A stretch of DNA of 50,882 bases, taken from contig NC_001318.1 of assembly GCF_000008685.2 (NCBI RefSeq), positions 267,642-318,523 on the forward strand. The letters are read 5' to 3'. The position numbers and the translations under genes were made by a program. Shown here piece after piece: positions 18,330 to 27,600 of this stretch (positions are counted from its first letter, which is position 1; each line of letters opens with the position of its first letter). The DNA is from Borreliella burgdorferi B31 (lineage in GTDB: Bacteria; Spirochaetota; Spirochaetia; Borreliales; Borreliaceae). Below the pieces are notes generated by a model. The model searched no databases, had not been told where the DNA came from, and worked only from the letters and a program-made list of their open reading frames with translations.

Positions 18330-19448
18330 CTAATTAAACTTTTTAGTAATAGAATATACTCTCACAAGAATTTTTGAAACAATCTCCCAATATTCTCTTG
18401 GAATCTCTTCATTAACCTTAACATTAGCATAAAGAGCTCTTGCAAGGAGCTTATTTTCCATTAAAGGAACATTATTTTCTCTTGCAATTTTTTTAATTGT
18501 GAGAGCTATTTCATCTTGACCTTTTGCAAGCACCTTTGGAGCTAACATTGTTTCGCTATCCCATTTAATAGCAACTGCAAAATGTTCTGGATTTGTAATT
18601 ACTACATCTGCTTGAGGAATAGCTACTCTTAAATTGGTACTTAAAATAACCCTCATTCTCTCTTTTATTCTAGATCGAAGTAAAGGATCACCTTCCATTT
18701 CCTTTCTTTCCTGCTTTACCTCTTCTTTTGTCATTTTCAAACTCTCAATGTACTGAGATCTTTGAAACAAATAATCAAACACCCCTACAATTGCCAAAAA
18801 CATTACTGAAAAAAAACATATCTTATAGGCAATCACTAACACAATAGAAATTCCAGATTGAAGTGTATACTCCGAAAGCTTAGAAATTTTGCCTATATTG
18901 TTTTCTATAATAAAATAATATATCAAGCATATTATAACAACTTTTAACAAACTTTTAAACAAATTGAAAAAAGCCCCTGCTGAAAAAAAAGAATTTTTTG
19001 CCCATCTGGAAAAATTAAAACTAATTTTATCCCACCTTGGCTCCAAAGATTTAAAAGTAATAAAAAAGCCTACTTGAATAATATTAACAAAAAAATTAAC
19101 AGCTAAAGATGCGAAAAAAAACAAAACGACATACCCCATGATAGATCTAATATATGCAAAACCCATAGTATAAACACTCATACGCATAACTTCAGGAAGC
19201 TTGATGGCCTGCTCTTTAAAAACAGCTATTAAATCTAAAGCAAAATAAGAAAGCATGAAAAAAAACAATGCAAATAACAACAAAAGACTAACGGCAGTAT
19301 TAATTTCAGTAGACTTTAATACCCGGCCTTCTTCTCTTGCTTTTTGCTTTTTCTGGTCAGTAGGTAATTCGGTTCTTCCCTCATCATCTGCGGAAAAAAA
19401 ATCAAGGGGAATATACCAACTTTTAATCAAAAATTCATCTTTTATCAT
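18330..19448 (-). CDS. flhB: FlhB export switch protein with NPEH cleavage motif
   Basis: Inner-membrane export component whose cytoplasmic domain self-cleaves to switch from hook to filament substrates. The hydrophilic start (GRTELPTDQKKQKAREEG) and four membrane helices (about 50-225) are typical. The autocleavage loop reads VVITNPEHFAVAI, with NPEH at residues 286-289 (bases 18582-18593), where most bacteria have NPTH. Asn and Pro, which perform and position the cleavage, are kept. It is 372 residues from ATG 19448, overlapping the fliR stop by one base (TAATG). Confidence 0.96.
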   Translation of the reverse strand: MIKDEFLIKSWYIPLDFFSADDEGRTELPTDQKKQKAREEGRVLKSTEINTAVSLLLLFALFFFMLSYFALDLIAVFKEQAIKLPEVMRMSVYTMGFAYIRSIMGYVVLFFFASLAVNFFVNIIQVGFFITFKSLEPRWDKISFNFSRWAKNSFFSAGAFFNLFKSLLKVVIICLIYYFIIENNIGKISKLSEYTLQSGISIVLVIAYKICFFSVMFLAIVGVFDYLFQRSQYIESLKMTKEEVKQERKEMEGDPLLRSRIKERMRVILSTNLRVAIPQADVVITNPEHFAVAIKWDSETMLAPKVLAKGQDEIALTIKKIARENNVPLMENKLLARALYANVKVNEEIPREYWEIVSKILVRVYSITKKFN

Positions 19449-20257
19449 TATTTTAAAACTCTAGAAAACAATTTTAAAAAACTAGCAAGAGAATCTAGTG
19501 AAAGTTCAATCACTCTTTTTGAAGATATTGCTAAGCTTGGAAATCCAATATATAAAATTAACAACCCTAAAAATAGCGAGGTTGAAAAGCTAATTATTAA
19601 TAAATTAATTTGAGGCGATGACTTTGAAAGTATTCCCAATACTAGATAAAAAAGTAAAAGCAAAGACAATATTGGAAACGAAATTAATAAAGCTTTTTCA
19701 AAAAGAAATCCAAAAGACATAAGCAAAAGCTTGACAAATCCTGAATTTCTCATATTGACCAAATGTTCAACCCTAATGTTCAAAACAGAATCATGTATGC
19801 CAATCACAAAAAAACGAAGTAAAAAATCGCTTGATAAGAACAAAAGCAAAAACAAATAAGCAAAAATTTGTGAAATAATCATGCTATCTTCTTCTGAAAA
19901 AACATCAAAAATATTTGCATAAGCAAGCCCAATTTGATTAGAAAAGAAAAATCCAACCAAATGAAAAACATTAAAAATTATATTAACAAAAAATGCCTGA
20001 ATAAGACCTAAAATAGCTTCTCCTAATAAAATTAACGCAAAAGAAAGCATATTGTCTAAAGGATAAATAATTTTAATCTTTTCAACAACAATTACGGAGA
20101 GAATCAAAGAAAAGAAAAAATTAAAATATCCAATTTTTATTGTTGAAAAAAATGGAGAAAATTTTAAAAACATAAAAATTCTAACCAACACAGGTAAAAT
20201 TGTAAAAGATTTTAAAACCAAAAAATTTAAATTCAAAATTTCATCCCAATAGTACAA
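19448..20257 (-). CDS. fliR: FliR flagellar export gate protein
   Basis: One copy of FliR packs into the FliP-FliQ export-gate core. Its 269 residues are almost wholly hydrophobic with about six membrane stretches. Family features include the KIGYFNFFFSLIL region near residue 40, FFSNQIGLAYANIF near 105 and the final GLLILYIGFPSL. The start is TTG 20257, with no ribosome site I can see; the nearby ATG at 20264 is out of frame, so translation may depend on coupling to fliQ, whose stop is 11 bp upstream. Confidence 0.93.
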   Translation of the reverse strand: MYYWDEILNLNFLVLKSFTILPVLVRIFMFLKFSPFFSTIKIGYFNFFFSLILSVIVVEKIKIIYPLDNMLSFALILLGEAILGLIQAFFVNIIFNVFHLVGFFFSNQIGLAYANIFDVFSEEDSMIISQIFAYLFLLLFLSSDFLLRFFVIGIHDSVLNIRVEHLVNMRNSGFVKLLLMSFGFLFEKALLISFPILSLLLLFYLVLGILSKSSPQINLLIISFSTSLFLGLLILYIGFPSLAISSKRVIELSLDSLASFLKLFSRVLK

Positions 20258-20268
20258 TTAGTCATAAA

Positions 20269-20532
20269 TTAAACATTTTGCAATTGACTAAAAATCATAT
20301 AGGTAAACTGCATAAGCTTATTCAAAATCCAAGGACCAAAAATCACAATAACTAAAAGTATAACAATAATCTTTGGAATAAAACTCAAAGTTTGATCTTG
20401 AATTGAAGTAATGGCTTGAAAAATTGAAATCAAAAGACCAACTATAAGAGCTATAATCAACATTGGGGCTGATAAAATAATAATGTTTTCAATAGAAATT
20501 CTAATTAAATAAAGAATGTGTCCTGCAGTCAT
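20269..20532 (-). CDS. fliQ: FliQ flagellar export gate protein
   Basis: Small two-helix membrane protein; four copies join the export-gate core. It has 87 residues, hydrophobic helices at about 13-37 and 53-77, and the family motif IFQAITSIQDQTLSFIPKII between them. ATG 20532 follows fliP by 8 bp. Order fliP-fliQ-fliR-flhB-flhA is the conserved export block. Confidence 0.96.
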   Translation of the reverse strand: MTAGHILYLIRISIENIIILSAPMLIIALIVGLLISIFQAITSIQDQTLSFIPKIIVILLVIVIFGPWILNKLMQFTYMIFSQLQNV

Positions 20533-20540
20533 ATATAACC

Positions 20541-21305
20541 TTACATAAAACTTTTAATAAGACCACTAGTAATTAAAGTCCAACCATCTACCATTACAAA
20601 AAGAATAAGCTTAAAAGGCAAAGATATCATCACAGGGGGCAACATTATCATACCCATAGCCATTAAAACAGAAGCAACAATAATATCTAAAACTATAAAA
20701 GGCAAAAATATTAAAATTCCCATCTTGAAAGCCACTTTAAGCTCATGTAAAATAAAGGCTGCAATTAAAACATGCGTTGGCACTTCGCTAAAATTTTTTG
20801 GTCGATCATAATTACTCATACTCATAAATAATCTAATCTCTTCATGACGCCCATCAGACATCTGCTTATACATAAAAATTCTAAGAGGAGCAATTCCTTT
20901 GTTATAAAATTCATTAAAATTTATTTTTGACTCTTTAAGGGGCAAATAAGCTTGTTCATATATAGAATTAAAAGTTGGCCACATAGTAAAAATGGTTAAA
21001 AATAAAGCCAATCCCATTACTATCTGAGTAGGAGGAGATTGTTGAAGAGATAAAGCACGCCTAATAAAATCCAAAACTATAGATATTCGCAAAAACGAAG
21101 TCATTAAAACTAAAAAAGCTGGAGAAAGGGTAATAATGGTTAATAGAATCAAAAGCTGCAAAGAAAAAGCTATCTCTGAACCACCAATACTGTCAAAATT
21201 TAAAAACGGGAAATTAAGACCATTAGTAGTCTGCAAAGATTTTGTTTGAGCAAAAGATAAACTTGTTACACTAAAAAATAAAAAAAAATTAAAACACTTT
21301 CTCAA
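20541..21305 (-). CDS. fliP: FliP flagellar export gate protein
   Basis: Five copies form the export channel. The N-terminus is a cleavable signal peptide (about 1-19, ending SLSFAQ), as in most FliP proteins. The mature part carries the signature LTSFLRISIVLDFIRRALSLQQSPP and later ELKVAFKMGILIFLPFIVLD and VASVLMAMGMIMLPPV. It has 254 residues. The start is TTG 21305 with AGAGGG six bases upstream. It follows fliO after 10 bp. Confidence 0.97.
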   Translation of the reverse strand: MRKCFNFFLFFSVTSLSFAQTKSLQTTNGLNFPFLNFDSIGGSEIAFSLQLLILLTIITLSPAFLVLMTSFLRISIVLDFIRRALSLQQSPPTQIVMGLALFLTIFTMWPTFNSIYEQAYLPLKESKINFNEFYNKGIAPLRIFMYKQMSDGRHEEIRLFMSMSNYDRPKNFSEVPTHVLIAAFILHELKVAFKMGILIFLPFIVLDIIVASVLMAMGMIMLPPVMISLPFKLILFVMVDGWTLITSGLIKSFM

Positions 21306-21315
21306 AATAAACCCT

Positions 21316-21942
21316 CTAAAATTTTTTTAATCTATCTTGTTTATCCTTAAGTGAGGCCTCAATTTTCTCCTCAAGTTTAACATAATCATTCCCAGAAGAA
21401 GGAATCTCTTCTTTTTTGAGCAACATTTTCTTAAAGATTGACTGAAAAGAATCTTTCTTGGCAGAATCATTAATTTTGCTAAGCCTAAGTTTTAAATCTT
21501 CCAGCTCTTCTTCCGACTTAATCTCTTTGAGTAAAGTAAAAGAATTACTAGAAACTAAAAATATATAAACATTGTCTAATATGTTTATGATTCTTATTGA
21601 GTTTTTAACATCTATCTCGTAAAAAACAAGCTCCTTAATTAAATTAGAATTTTGTTCATATTTGCTTTTTTTTGAATAAAAAATTAACTTCTTTAATAAG
21701 AAAAAGATAAAAAAAGCAATAAGTAAAAATAAAACTATCTTAAGCAAATCCGAAATATTGAAAATAGAAACTGGCTGAGTACTATCATTGTTAACAAAAT
21801 TTGCCTTATCCTCTTCAAAGATTGGCAAGCTAGATTCATTTTCTAAATCGGTAGATGCTGAATTTACCTGCTCTTGTGAATTAGCATATGTAAAAAAATT
21901 AAAAAACGATAAAAAAACTAAAAATAAAAATTTATTATTCAT
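21316..21942 (-). CDS. fliO: FliO/FliZ-type export-gate assembly protein
   Basis: Membrane protein helping FliP assemble; the Borrelia literature calls this position fliZ. Residues 1-20 are a cleavable signal peptide (ending FTYANS). A periplasmic segment of about 45 residues, one membrane helix (about 66-87) and a cytoplasmic domain follow. The order signal - loop - TM - basic cytoplasmic domain is typical, but sequence conservation is weak, so position between fliN and fliP matters for the call. It is 208 residues and overlaps the fliN end by 8 bp. Confidence 0.82.
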   Translation of the reverse strand: MNNKFLFLVFLSFFNFFTYANSQEQVNSASTDLENESSLPIFEEDKANFVNNDSTQPVSIFNISDLLKIVLFLLIAFFIFFLLKKLIFYSKKSKYEQNSNLIKELVFYEIDVKNSIRIINILDNVYIFLVSSNSFTLLKEIKSEEELEDLKLRLSKINDSAKKDSFQSIFKKMLLKKEEIPSSGNDYVKLEEKIEASLKDKQDRLKKF

Positions 21943-22276
21943 TTTTAGTTTTAATTATCTCAGTAATTCTAACTCCAAAATTTTCATCAATTACAACTAC
22001 TTCTCCCTTGGCAACTATTTTACCGTTTACTAAAATATCCACAGGCTCACCGGCAAGTTTGTCAAGAGTAATAATAGTCCCTTCAGACATGCCAAGTATG
22101 TCTTTTATTTTGCGCTCTGTTCTTCCAAGCTCTACAGTAAGCTGCATAGAAACATCCATTAAAAGCCCAAAATTACTAGGATCAACCCCCTCTGGTAAAG
22201 TATCAATTAAATCGGGAAGCTTAACCCCCTTTATTTCCGGCTTTTCTCCATTATCACTTTTTTCATCTACACTCAT
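21935..22276 (-). CDS. fliN: FliN C-ring switch protein
   Basis: Lower part of the C-ring, docking site for the export ATPase complex and part of the CW/CCW switch. Its 113 residues have a short charged N-terminus and then a SpoA domain. That domain shows [54 protein letters not shown], a near-perfect family pattern. ATG 22276 is 45 bp after fliM, one of the largest gaps in the operon; I see no hairpin or promoter in it. Confidence 0.97.
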   Translation of the reverse strand: MSVDEKSDNGEKPEIKGVKLPDLIDTLPEGVDPSNFGLLMDVSMQLTVELGRTERKIKDILGMSEGTIITLDKLAGEPVDILVNGKIVAKGEVVVIDENFGVRITEIIKTKNE

Positions 22277-22321
22277 AATTCAACCTCTTAATAATTTAAG
22301 TTTTAATAAATAAAACAACTA

Positions 22322-23380
22322 TCATTCAACCTCTTCTGTAAGCTCTTTTAATAAATCAAAACCTTTTATATCTCCAATTTTTTCTGTAATTTGCACTGAA
22401 ACTTTATTTCCCATTAAACCCATTCTGCATTTAAACTTTTCTTTGGTACCAACTTTCAAAGTTAAATCTTTATTTATTAGAGAAGATTCAAGATTTAAAA
22501 CATCACCTTTGTCAAGCGATAAAATTTCTCTTACTTTAAGTTTAACTTCCCCTATTTCTGCTACCAAAGGCATCGCTGTATTTTCCAACTTTTCACGCAA
22601 AGCATCAAGATTCTCGCTAGTAGTTCCAACCCCAATCAAAGAATGCCAATATCTTGTTGATAATTTTGAAACAATAGGCTCTATGGTAATATAAGGCAAA
22701 CAAAAATTCATAAGCCCTTCTACTTTTCCTATTTTAACCTCAAGAGTTACTAAAATAATCATTTCTGTAGGGGGAACTATTTGAGCAAACTGTGGATTGA
22801 CCTCAATATGACCAAATCTTGGCCTTAAATCAACAACTTGAGACCAAGCCTCTCTCATATTAGCAAGTATACGAATAATAACACTTTCCATAACAGACTG
22901 CTCAATTTCTGTTAAATCTCTACTTTTATCTTTAATCGTATCTCCATCACCCCCAAAAAGCCTATCTACAATAGCAAATGCTATTGTTGGATCAACTTCA
23001 AAAATAGCAGATCCTTTAAGAGGGTCCATATTTATTATTGCTAAAGTTGTAGGGTTGGGTATTGACCTAATAAACTCTTCATAGGTTAATTGATCAACTG
23101 AGGCTACGTGAACATGAACCATTTTTCTTAAAAGAGCAGAAAGTGAAGTTGTAGTATATCTGGCAAATGCCTCGTGAAAACTTGAAACTGTTCTAACCTG
23201 CTCTTTTGAAAATTTATCTGGCCTTTTAAAGTCATAAACCTTAACTTTTTGCTTTTTGCCTGTAGGGCTAGATATAACATTAGAAAGGGATTCGTCTAAG
23301 GATAAACTTTCAGACGAGTTGATAGACTCTAAAAGACTATCTATATCATCTTGAGATAAAGCTCCTGGATTGTTTGCCAT
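22322..23380 (-). CDS. fliM: FliM C-ring switch protein
   Basis: Middle part of the C-ring; binds phosphorylated CheY and transmits the switch signal to FliG. The N-terminal CheY-binding peptide is LSQDDIDSLLESI (residues about 8-20). The CheC-like middle domain follows with the conserved GDGDTIKDKSRDLTEIEQSVM. The C-terminal SpoA domain ends the 352-residue protein. ATG 23380 lies 37 bp after fliL. Confidence 0.97.
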   Translation of the reverse strand: MANNPGALSQDDIDSLLESINSSESLSLDESLSNVISSPTGKKQKVKVYDFKRPDKFSKEQVRTVSSFHEAFARYTTTSLSALLRKMVHVHVASVDQLTYEEFIRSIPNPTTLAIINMDPLKGSAIFEVDPTIAFAIVDRLFGGDGDTIKDKSRDLTEIEQSVMESVIIRILANMREAWSQVVDLRPRFGHIEVNPQFAQIVPPTEMIILVTLEVKIGKVEGLMNFCLPYITIEPIVSKLSTRYWHSLIGVGTTSENLDALREKLENTAMPLVAEIGEVKLKVREILSLDKGDVLNLESSLINKDLTLKVGTKEKFKCRMGLMGNKVSVQITEKIGDIKGFDLLKELTEEVE

Positions 23381-23417
23381 TTAAAATTCCTTTAAATTTA
23401 AAATTCTTTTAAATTTA

Positions 23418-23954
23418 TTACATATCAAAAATATCAATTTGGGTTAATGCTATTTCTTTTATTTCTCCATTTCTAAGAATGCTATTAATTCTTGCCTTAA
23501 TTTCTGCTTTTATTTGACTTTCATTCTTTATTTCTTGACCAGTTCTTTGACTAAAATATTCTCTAATAATGTCTTTTAAGCGCACTTTCTGTCTTCCAAG
23601 CTCATTGAGAATATTAACATTATTTTCTGCATACCCCAAAGCAAGCTTTACAACAAAAGTTTTTGGAGGAACATCTAAGGTGTTACCTCTAATCTCATCT
23701 ATACTTTCATACCATATAAGCATAGGTGGCTTTCCTAAGTATTCATTAGAAAAAACTGGAAAATCACTAGGAGCTCCACTTTGGCTTACCACCATTTTAG
23801 ACACAAAATAAGAAACAATTATCATTATTGCAACAGTAAATATTCCTATTGCAAGTATTTGTAAAATTTTTATTATAATATCAGGCAATAAACCGCCTTT
23901 TCTACTAACATTGGAATCCCCCATATCTAAATTGTCATCGTCTTTATTAGGCAT
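23418..23954 (-). CDS. fliL: FliL stator-associated motor protein
   Basis: Single-pass protein that rings the stator; in Borrelia it is known to affect the tilt of periplasmic flagella and torque. It has 178 residues: a charged cytoplasmic tail of about 28, one membrane helix (about 29-51), then the periplasmic stomatin-like domain ending in RINSILRNGEIKEIALTQIDIF. ATG 23954 has GGAA upstream. It follows motB after 48 bp, the operon's largest gap. Confidence 0.95.
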   Translation of the reverse strand: MPNKDDDNLDMGDSNVSRKGGLLPDIIIKILQILAIGIFTVAIMIIVSYFVSKMVVSQSGAPSDFPVFSNEYLGKPPMLIWYESIDEIRGNTLDVPPKTFVVKLALGYAENNVNILNELGRQKVRLKDIIREYFSQRTGQEIKNESQIKAEIKARINSILRNGEIKEIALTQIDIFDM

Positions 23955-24002
23955 AATAAAATTCCTCCCATTAATTTCTTTTTTAAAGTTAAAAAGAATT
24001 AC

Positions 24003-24785
24003 TTACTGCTTAATTTCCTTAGGGAAACTTAAAGATGCATCTGTAGTAATTAATATATCAATTCTTCTATTATAAGCCCTACCCTCAGGGGTATCGTCTG
24101 TTGCAATAGGCCTACTTCCACCAAAACCAGATACTTCAAAATTATTTTCAATTCTTTTAACATCAGATTGATCTAAATAGTTCAAAATATGTTCCAGCAT
24201 ATTAACAGATCTAGCAGCCGAAAGTTCCCAATTGCTTTTCCAAGGTCCATTTACATCAGTATCAATATTATCTGTATGCCCTTCTATTTTAAAATTATAG
24301 CCTCTAGGACTTAAAAAGCCAATAAAAGATGCTATTTTTTGAATAGAATCTCTATTCTCTTCAAGCTTAACATCTGCACTAGCAGAATCAAAAAATGCAT
24401 CTGCTGCAAGAGATATTACAATACCTCTTTCTTCTTGCCTAACTACAATATTTTTAGACTGAATCTTCTCAATAAATTCAATCATGGATTTATTTTTAGC
24501 AGTCTGAGATGCTTGTTTATTGCGCACAGTAGAAGGCAAAGACATAAAGCTATTACTCAAATAAGATAATTTACTAAAATCTAAAGTTTTACCGCCCTTG
24601 AAAAATCCAGCACCCGTGAAAGAAGCAGACATTATTCTTATCACATTTTCTTGAAAAATAATATCATTTAATGAAAACATTGTAACAAAAAACACAAGCA
24701 GCAAAGTAACCATGTCTCCATAAGTCAACATATAATCTGGAGATCCTTCATCACATTTTGAAGGTTTCTTAATTCGCAAAGCCAT
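24003..24785 (-). CDS. motB: MotB stator protein
   Basis: Peptidoglycan-binding half of the proton-driven stator. The N-terminal helix carries the proton-binding Asp24 in TYGDMVTLLLVFFVTMFS. A plug/linker precedes an OmpA-like domain with FKIEGHTDN and ELSAARSVNMLEHIL, which holds peptidoglycan. It is 260 residues. ATG 24785 overlaps the motA stop by one base (TAATG), so the 4:2 MotA:MotB complex is made from coupled genes. Confidence 0.97.
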   Translation of the reverse strand: MALRIKKPSKCDEGSPDYMLTYGDMVTLLLVFFVTMFSLNDIIFQENVIRIMSASFTGAGFFKGGKTLDFSKLSYLSNSFMSLPSTVRNKQASQTAKNKSMIEFIEKIQSKNIVVRQEERGIVISLAADAFFDSASADVKLEENRDSIQKIASFIGFLSPRGYNFKIEGHTDNIDTDVNGPWKSNWELSAARSVNMLEHILNYLDQSDVKRIENNFEVSGFGGSRPIATDDTPEGRAYNRRIDILITTDASLSFPKEIKQ

Positions 24786-25567
24786 TATTCACCACCAATG
24801 CTACTATTAAGCTGACTTCGATCTTTGGGGGTTAAAAACGTCATTAATTTTTGCTCTAAAATTCTAGGATTATCTCCAGACTGAATTGATAAAACACCCT
24901 CAATTATCATTGTCTTTACTGCAGCCTCTTCAGTATCAATTTTTTCCAACTTAAGTTGAACAGGAGTAAACATTAAATTTGCCATTATAGTTCCATAAAG
25001 AGTTGTAATAAGAGCAACAGCCATAGAAGAACCAAGCGCAGATTTATCCTCTAGATTACCAAGAAGAGCTACAAGTCCAATAAGAGTACCCGTCATACCA
25101 AAAGCTGGAGCAAGCTTTGCCCAAGTTTTAAAAAGATCTGAACCAACCTTATGCCTTTCTTGCATTTGATCAAGCTCTAAATAAAGCATAGTTCTAATTA
25201 CCTCAGGATCTGCACCATCAACAACAAGCCTCATTCCTGACTTAAAAAATGGATCATTAATTTGTTCAAGCTCATCATCAAGAGATAAAAGACCTTCTTT
25301 TCTAGCCTTTTCAGAAAGCTCTACTAATATTTTTATAATAGAAACCTTAGCATATGAATTTCTTCTAAAGAAAAATCCCAAATACGTTGGAATTTTTTTT
25401 ACAGCAACAACTTCTGAAGAAGCCATAAGAGCAGAAAAAGATCCAACAACAGTAATAAAAACAGAGCTTAAATCCCAAAAAACACCAAGTCCTGTAGGAG
25501 TAAATGCCATAGAAATTAAAATAGCTCCAAATCCAACTCCCCACCCAATTATACTAGCTAAATTCAT
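24785..25567 (-). CDS. motA: MotA stator protein
   Basis: Four-helix stator subunit that conducts protons with MotB and pushes FliG. Helices lie at about 5-25, 30-50, 150-170 and 185-205. The cytoplasmic loop holds FRRNSYAKVSIIKILVELSE and SGMRLVVDGADPE. The PAFGMTGTLIGLVALLGNL segment is the family signature with the conserved proline. Its 260 residues are normal. ATG 25567 overlaps flbD by 4 bp. Confidence 0.97.
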   Translation of the reverse strand: MNLASIIGWGVGFGAILISMAFTPTGLGVFWDLSSVFITVVGSFSALMASSEVVAVKKIPTYLGFFFRRNSYAKVSIIKILVELSEKARKEGLLSLDDELEQINDPFFKSGMRLVVDGADPEVIRTMLYLELDQMQERHKVGSDLFKTWAKLAPAFGMTGTLIGLVALLGNLEDKSALGSSMAVALITTLYGTIMANLMFTPVQLKLEKIDTEEAAVKTMIIEGVLSIQSGDNPRILEQKLMTFLTPKDRSQLNSSIGGE

Positions 25568-25788
25568 AATTCAACGCCCCCATTTCCTTCTCCTAAAATT
25601 TTTTCTAAAGAAGCAACTTCTTTCCTATACAACTTAATCCTATTGACCACCTCTTCAACTTTTTCTTTAACAATTAACTTCTTACCATTCATAAGAAGAA
25701 TTGTAGTATCAGGATTAGCCTCAATACTTTCAATATGATAAGGATTTAAATAATATCCATCACCATTAAGCTTAGTTACAAAAATCAT
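25564..25788 (-). CDS. flbD: FlbD family small flagellar protein
   Basis: A 74-residue cytoplasmic protein of the FlbD family (PF06289), recognised by MIFVTKLNGDGYYLNPYHIE and TTILLMNGKKLIVKE. This is unrelated to the Caulobacter transcription factor of the same name. Its function is poorly known; it is nearly always found between flgE and motA, as here. It overlaps motA by 4 bp (ATGA). Confidence 0.93.
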   Translation of the reverse strand: MIFVTKLNGDGYYLNPYHIESIEANPDTTILLMNGKKLIVKEKVEEVVNRIKLYRKEVASLEKILGEGNGGVEL

Positions 25789-25810
25789 ATACTAAAAAAA
25801 CAATCTTAGA

Positions 25811-27139
25811 TTAATTTTTCAATCTTACAAGTTCTTGTAATAATTGATCAGAAGTGGTAATGGTTTTGGCATTTGCCTGAAATCCTCTTTGGGTCACTAT
25901 CATATCTGTAAATTGCTCTGCAAGATCAACATTGGCCATTTCTAAAACACCAGATCTAATATCACCAAGTCCAGCAAGTCCAGTTTCGCCTATTCTAACT
26001 TGACCTGAATTGCTTGTTTCTACAAAATTAGTATCGCCTGATTTTGCAAGTCCTCCGGGATTCATAAAAGAAGCAAGAGCAATCTTGCCAAGATCTCGTC
26101 TTATGCCATTTGAATAAATGCCAACTATAACACCATTTTGATCAATTTCATAATTTTCCATATATCCCATGCCATATCCATCTTGAATAATAGCCTTTGT
26201 GCTACTAGAATCAGCAAACTGAGTAATTGAATCAGTGTAACTTCCAACTGTTCCCAATTTCAAATTTACAGTTTGCTGCTCACCAACTTCACCTACATTT
26301 GCACCCAAAACATTAAATGTTATAGGAATTTGAAGAATATCTCCTTTTTGCCCTGGTTGACCATTTAAAGACGCCAATGCTCCTTCATTGTCAAACCCAA
26401 GTGTAAAATTTGAATTTTGCTCACCATTTATTAATACTGTTGCATTCCATAAATTAGGCGTATTTAAATCTTTTACAACTCTAAGCTCAAGAACACTAAC
26501 ATTTCCAAAACTGTCATACAATGATTTATTGACAACCCAAGTTCCGCGTGCAATATCTGCAGGATTCGCACCTTCTTGAATTAAGGGCAATCTCTTATCA
26601 AGATTACAAGCAAAAGTAACATTTTTCGTAGACTTTGCTCCCTCTTTATCTCCAATCGGAATAATCAGATCCTCAATATCAGAAGCTGTATTTATAACCT
26701 TTTCACCTTCTAAATCTCTTGCCATCCAACCTTGAATTCGCATTCCATTTGCAGGATTTACAAGATGTCGATCAGAGTCCACGTCAAAAGCACCGGCTCT
26801 TGTATAAAACAAATTTTTACCTTCTTTTAAAATAAAAAATCCGTTGCCACTAACTCCAAGATCAGATGCTTTTTGAGTGCTTTGAAAAGCTCCTTGAGTG
26901 TGAATAGTGTCAATTGAGGCAACATTCATGCCTAATCCAACTTGCTTGGGATTAGTCCCACCACGAGCATCAGTAGGGCGAGAAGCTCCAGAAATAGATT
27001 GCGATATCATATCTTGAAAATTTACTCTTCCCTTTTTAAAGCCAATTGTATTTACATTGGCGATATTGTTACCAACAACATCCATTCTTGTTTGATGATT
27101 CTGAAGCCCAGAAACACCAGAATATAAAGACCTCATCAT
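25811..27139 (-). CDS. flgE: FlgE flagellar hook protein with lysinoalanine cross-link residues
   Basis: Hook subunit of the periplasmic flagellum. The rod/hook N-terminal signature SGLQNHQTRMDVVGNNIANVNTIGFK and the C-terminal helix (FTDMIVTQRGFQANAKTITTSDQLLQELV) are intact in 442 residues. The residues at positions 165 (Lys, in GDKEG) and 178 (Cys, in TFACNL) match those that self-catalyse the lysinoalanine cross-link in spirochete hooks, a known feature from Treponema and Borrelia. I chose ATG 27139, nine bases after GGAGG; this start gives exactly that numbering. Confidence 0.97.
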   Translation of the reverse strand: MMRSLYSGVSGLQNHQTRMDVVGNNIANVNTIGFKKGRVNFQDMISQSISGASRPTDARGGTNPKQVGLGMNVASIDTIHTQGAFQSTQKASDLGVSGNGFFILKEGKNLFYTRAGAFDVDSDRHLVNPANGMRIQGWMARDLEGEKVINTASDIEDLIIPIGDKEGAKSTKNVTFACNLDKRLPLIQEGANPADIARGTWVVNKSLYDSFGNVSVLELRVVKDLNTPNLWNATVLINGEQNSNFTLGFDNEGALASLNGQPGQKGDILQIPITFNVLGANVGEVGEQQTVNLKLGTVGSYTDSITQFADSSSTKAIIQDGYGMGYMENYEIDQNGVIVGIYSNGIRRDLGKIALASFMNPGGLAKSGDTNFVETSNSGQVRIGETGLAGLGDIRSGVLEMANVDLAEQFTDMIVTQRGFQANAKTITTSDQLLQELVRLKN

Positions 27140-27143
27140 ATAA

Positions 27144-27587
27144 TTATTCCTCCAAACCTACCGATAATATATTTTTATATACATAATAATTACCATTAAC
27201 CATAACTTGAGGTATTGCGCCTGTCTTAATGTTTGTGACGCGACCCTCAACAATCTCCCCATCACCATGCTGAAATTTAATTACTTTACCTAATAAATCC
27301 AAATCTTTTCTTATTTCTAAAGAAGATGAAAGTTTTTCAAACGATCTACTCATATTAGCCATTTGCTCAAGAGCCGAAAATTGCGCCATTTGCGCAATAA
27401 ATTCTTTATCCTTCATTGGATTTGTAGGGTCTTGATACCTAAGTTGAGTAATGAGTAACTTTAAAAAATCATCCTTGCCAAGATTAACCTTATTAGATAT
27501 ATTGTCAACATTAAAATCTGTTTTTTTTTTAACTTTATTGCTAATATTTAAATTAAAAACATTTTCAACACCGTTTATTTTATTCAT
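27144..27587 (-). CDS. flgD: FlgD hook-cap protein (short form)
   Basis: Scaffold at the growing hook tip. The N-terminal signature is complete: [41 protein letters not shown]. At 147 residues it is much shorter than the roughly 230-residue enteric FlgD and lacks most of the tudor/Fn3-like domains, keeping only [18 protein letters not shown]. Short FlgD forms are usual in spirochetes. It is 4 bp before flgE and 13 bp after fliK. Confidence 0.94.
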   Translation of the reverse strand: MNKINGVENVFNLNISNKVKKKTDFNVDNISNKVNLGKDDFLKLLITQLRYQDPTNPMKDKEFIAQMAQFSALEQMANMSRSFEKLSSSLEIRKDLDLLGKVIKFQHGDGEIVEGRVTNIKTGAIPQVMVNGNYYVYKNILSVGLEE

Positions 27588-27600
27588 TTAGCTCTACCCT

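Noticed and set aside
22277..22321. 45-bp gap between fliM and fliN as a possible terminator or promoter
   Set aside because: No hairpin or -35/-10 pair found; genes on both sides belong to one operon.
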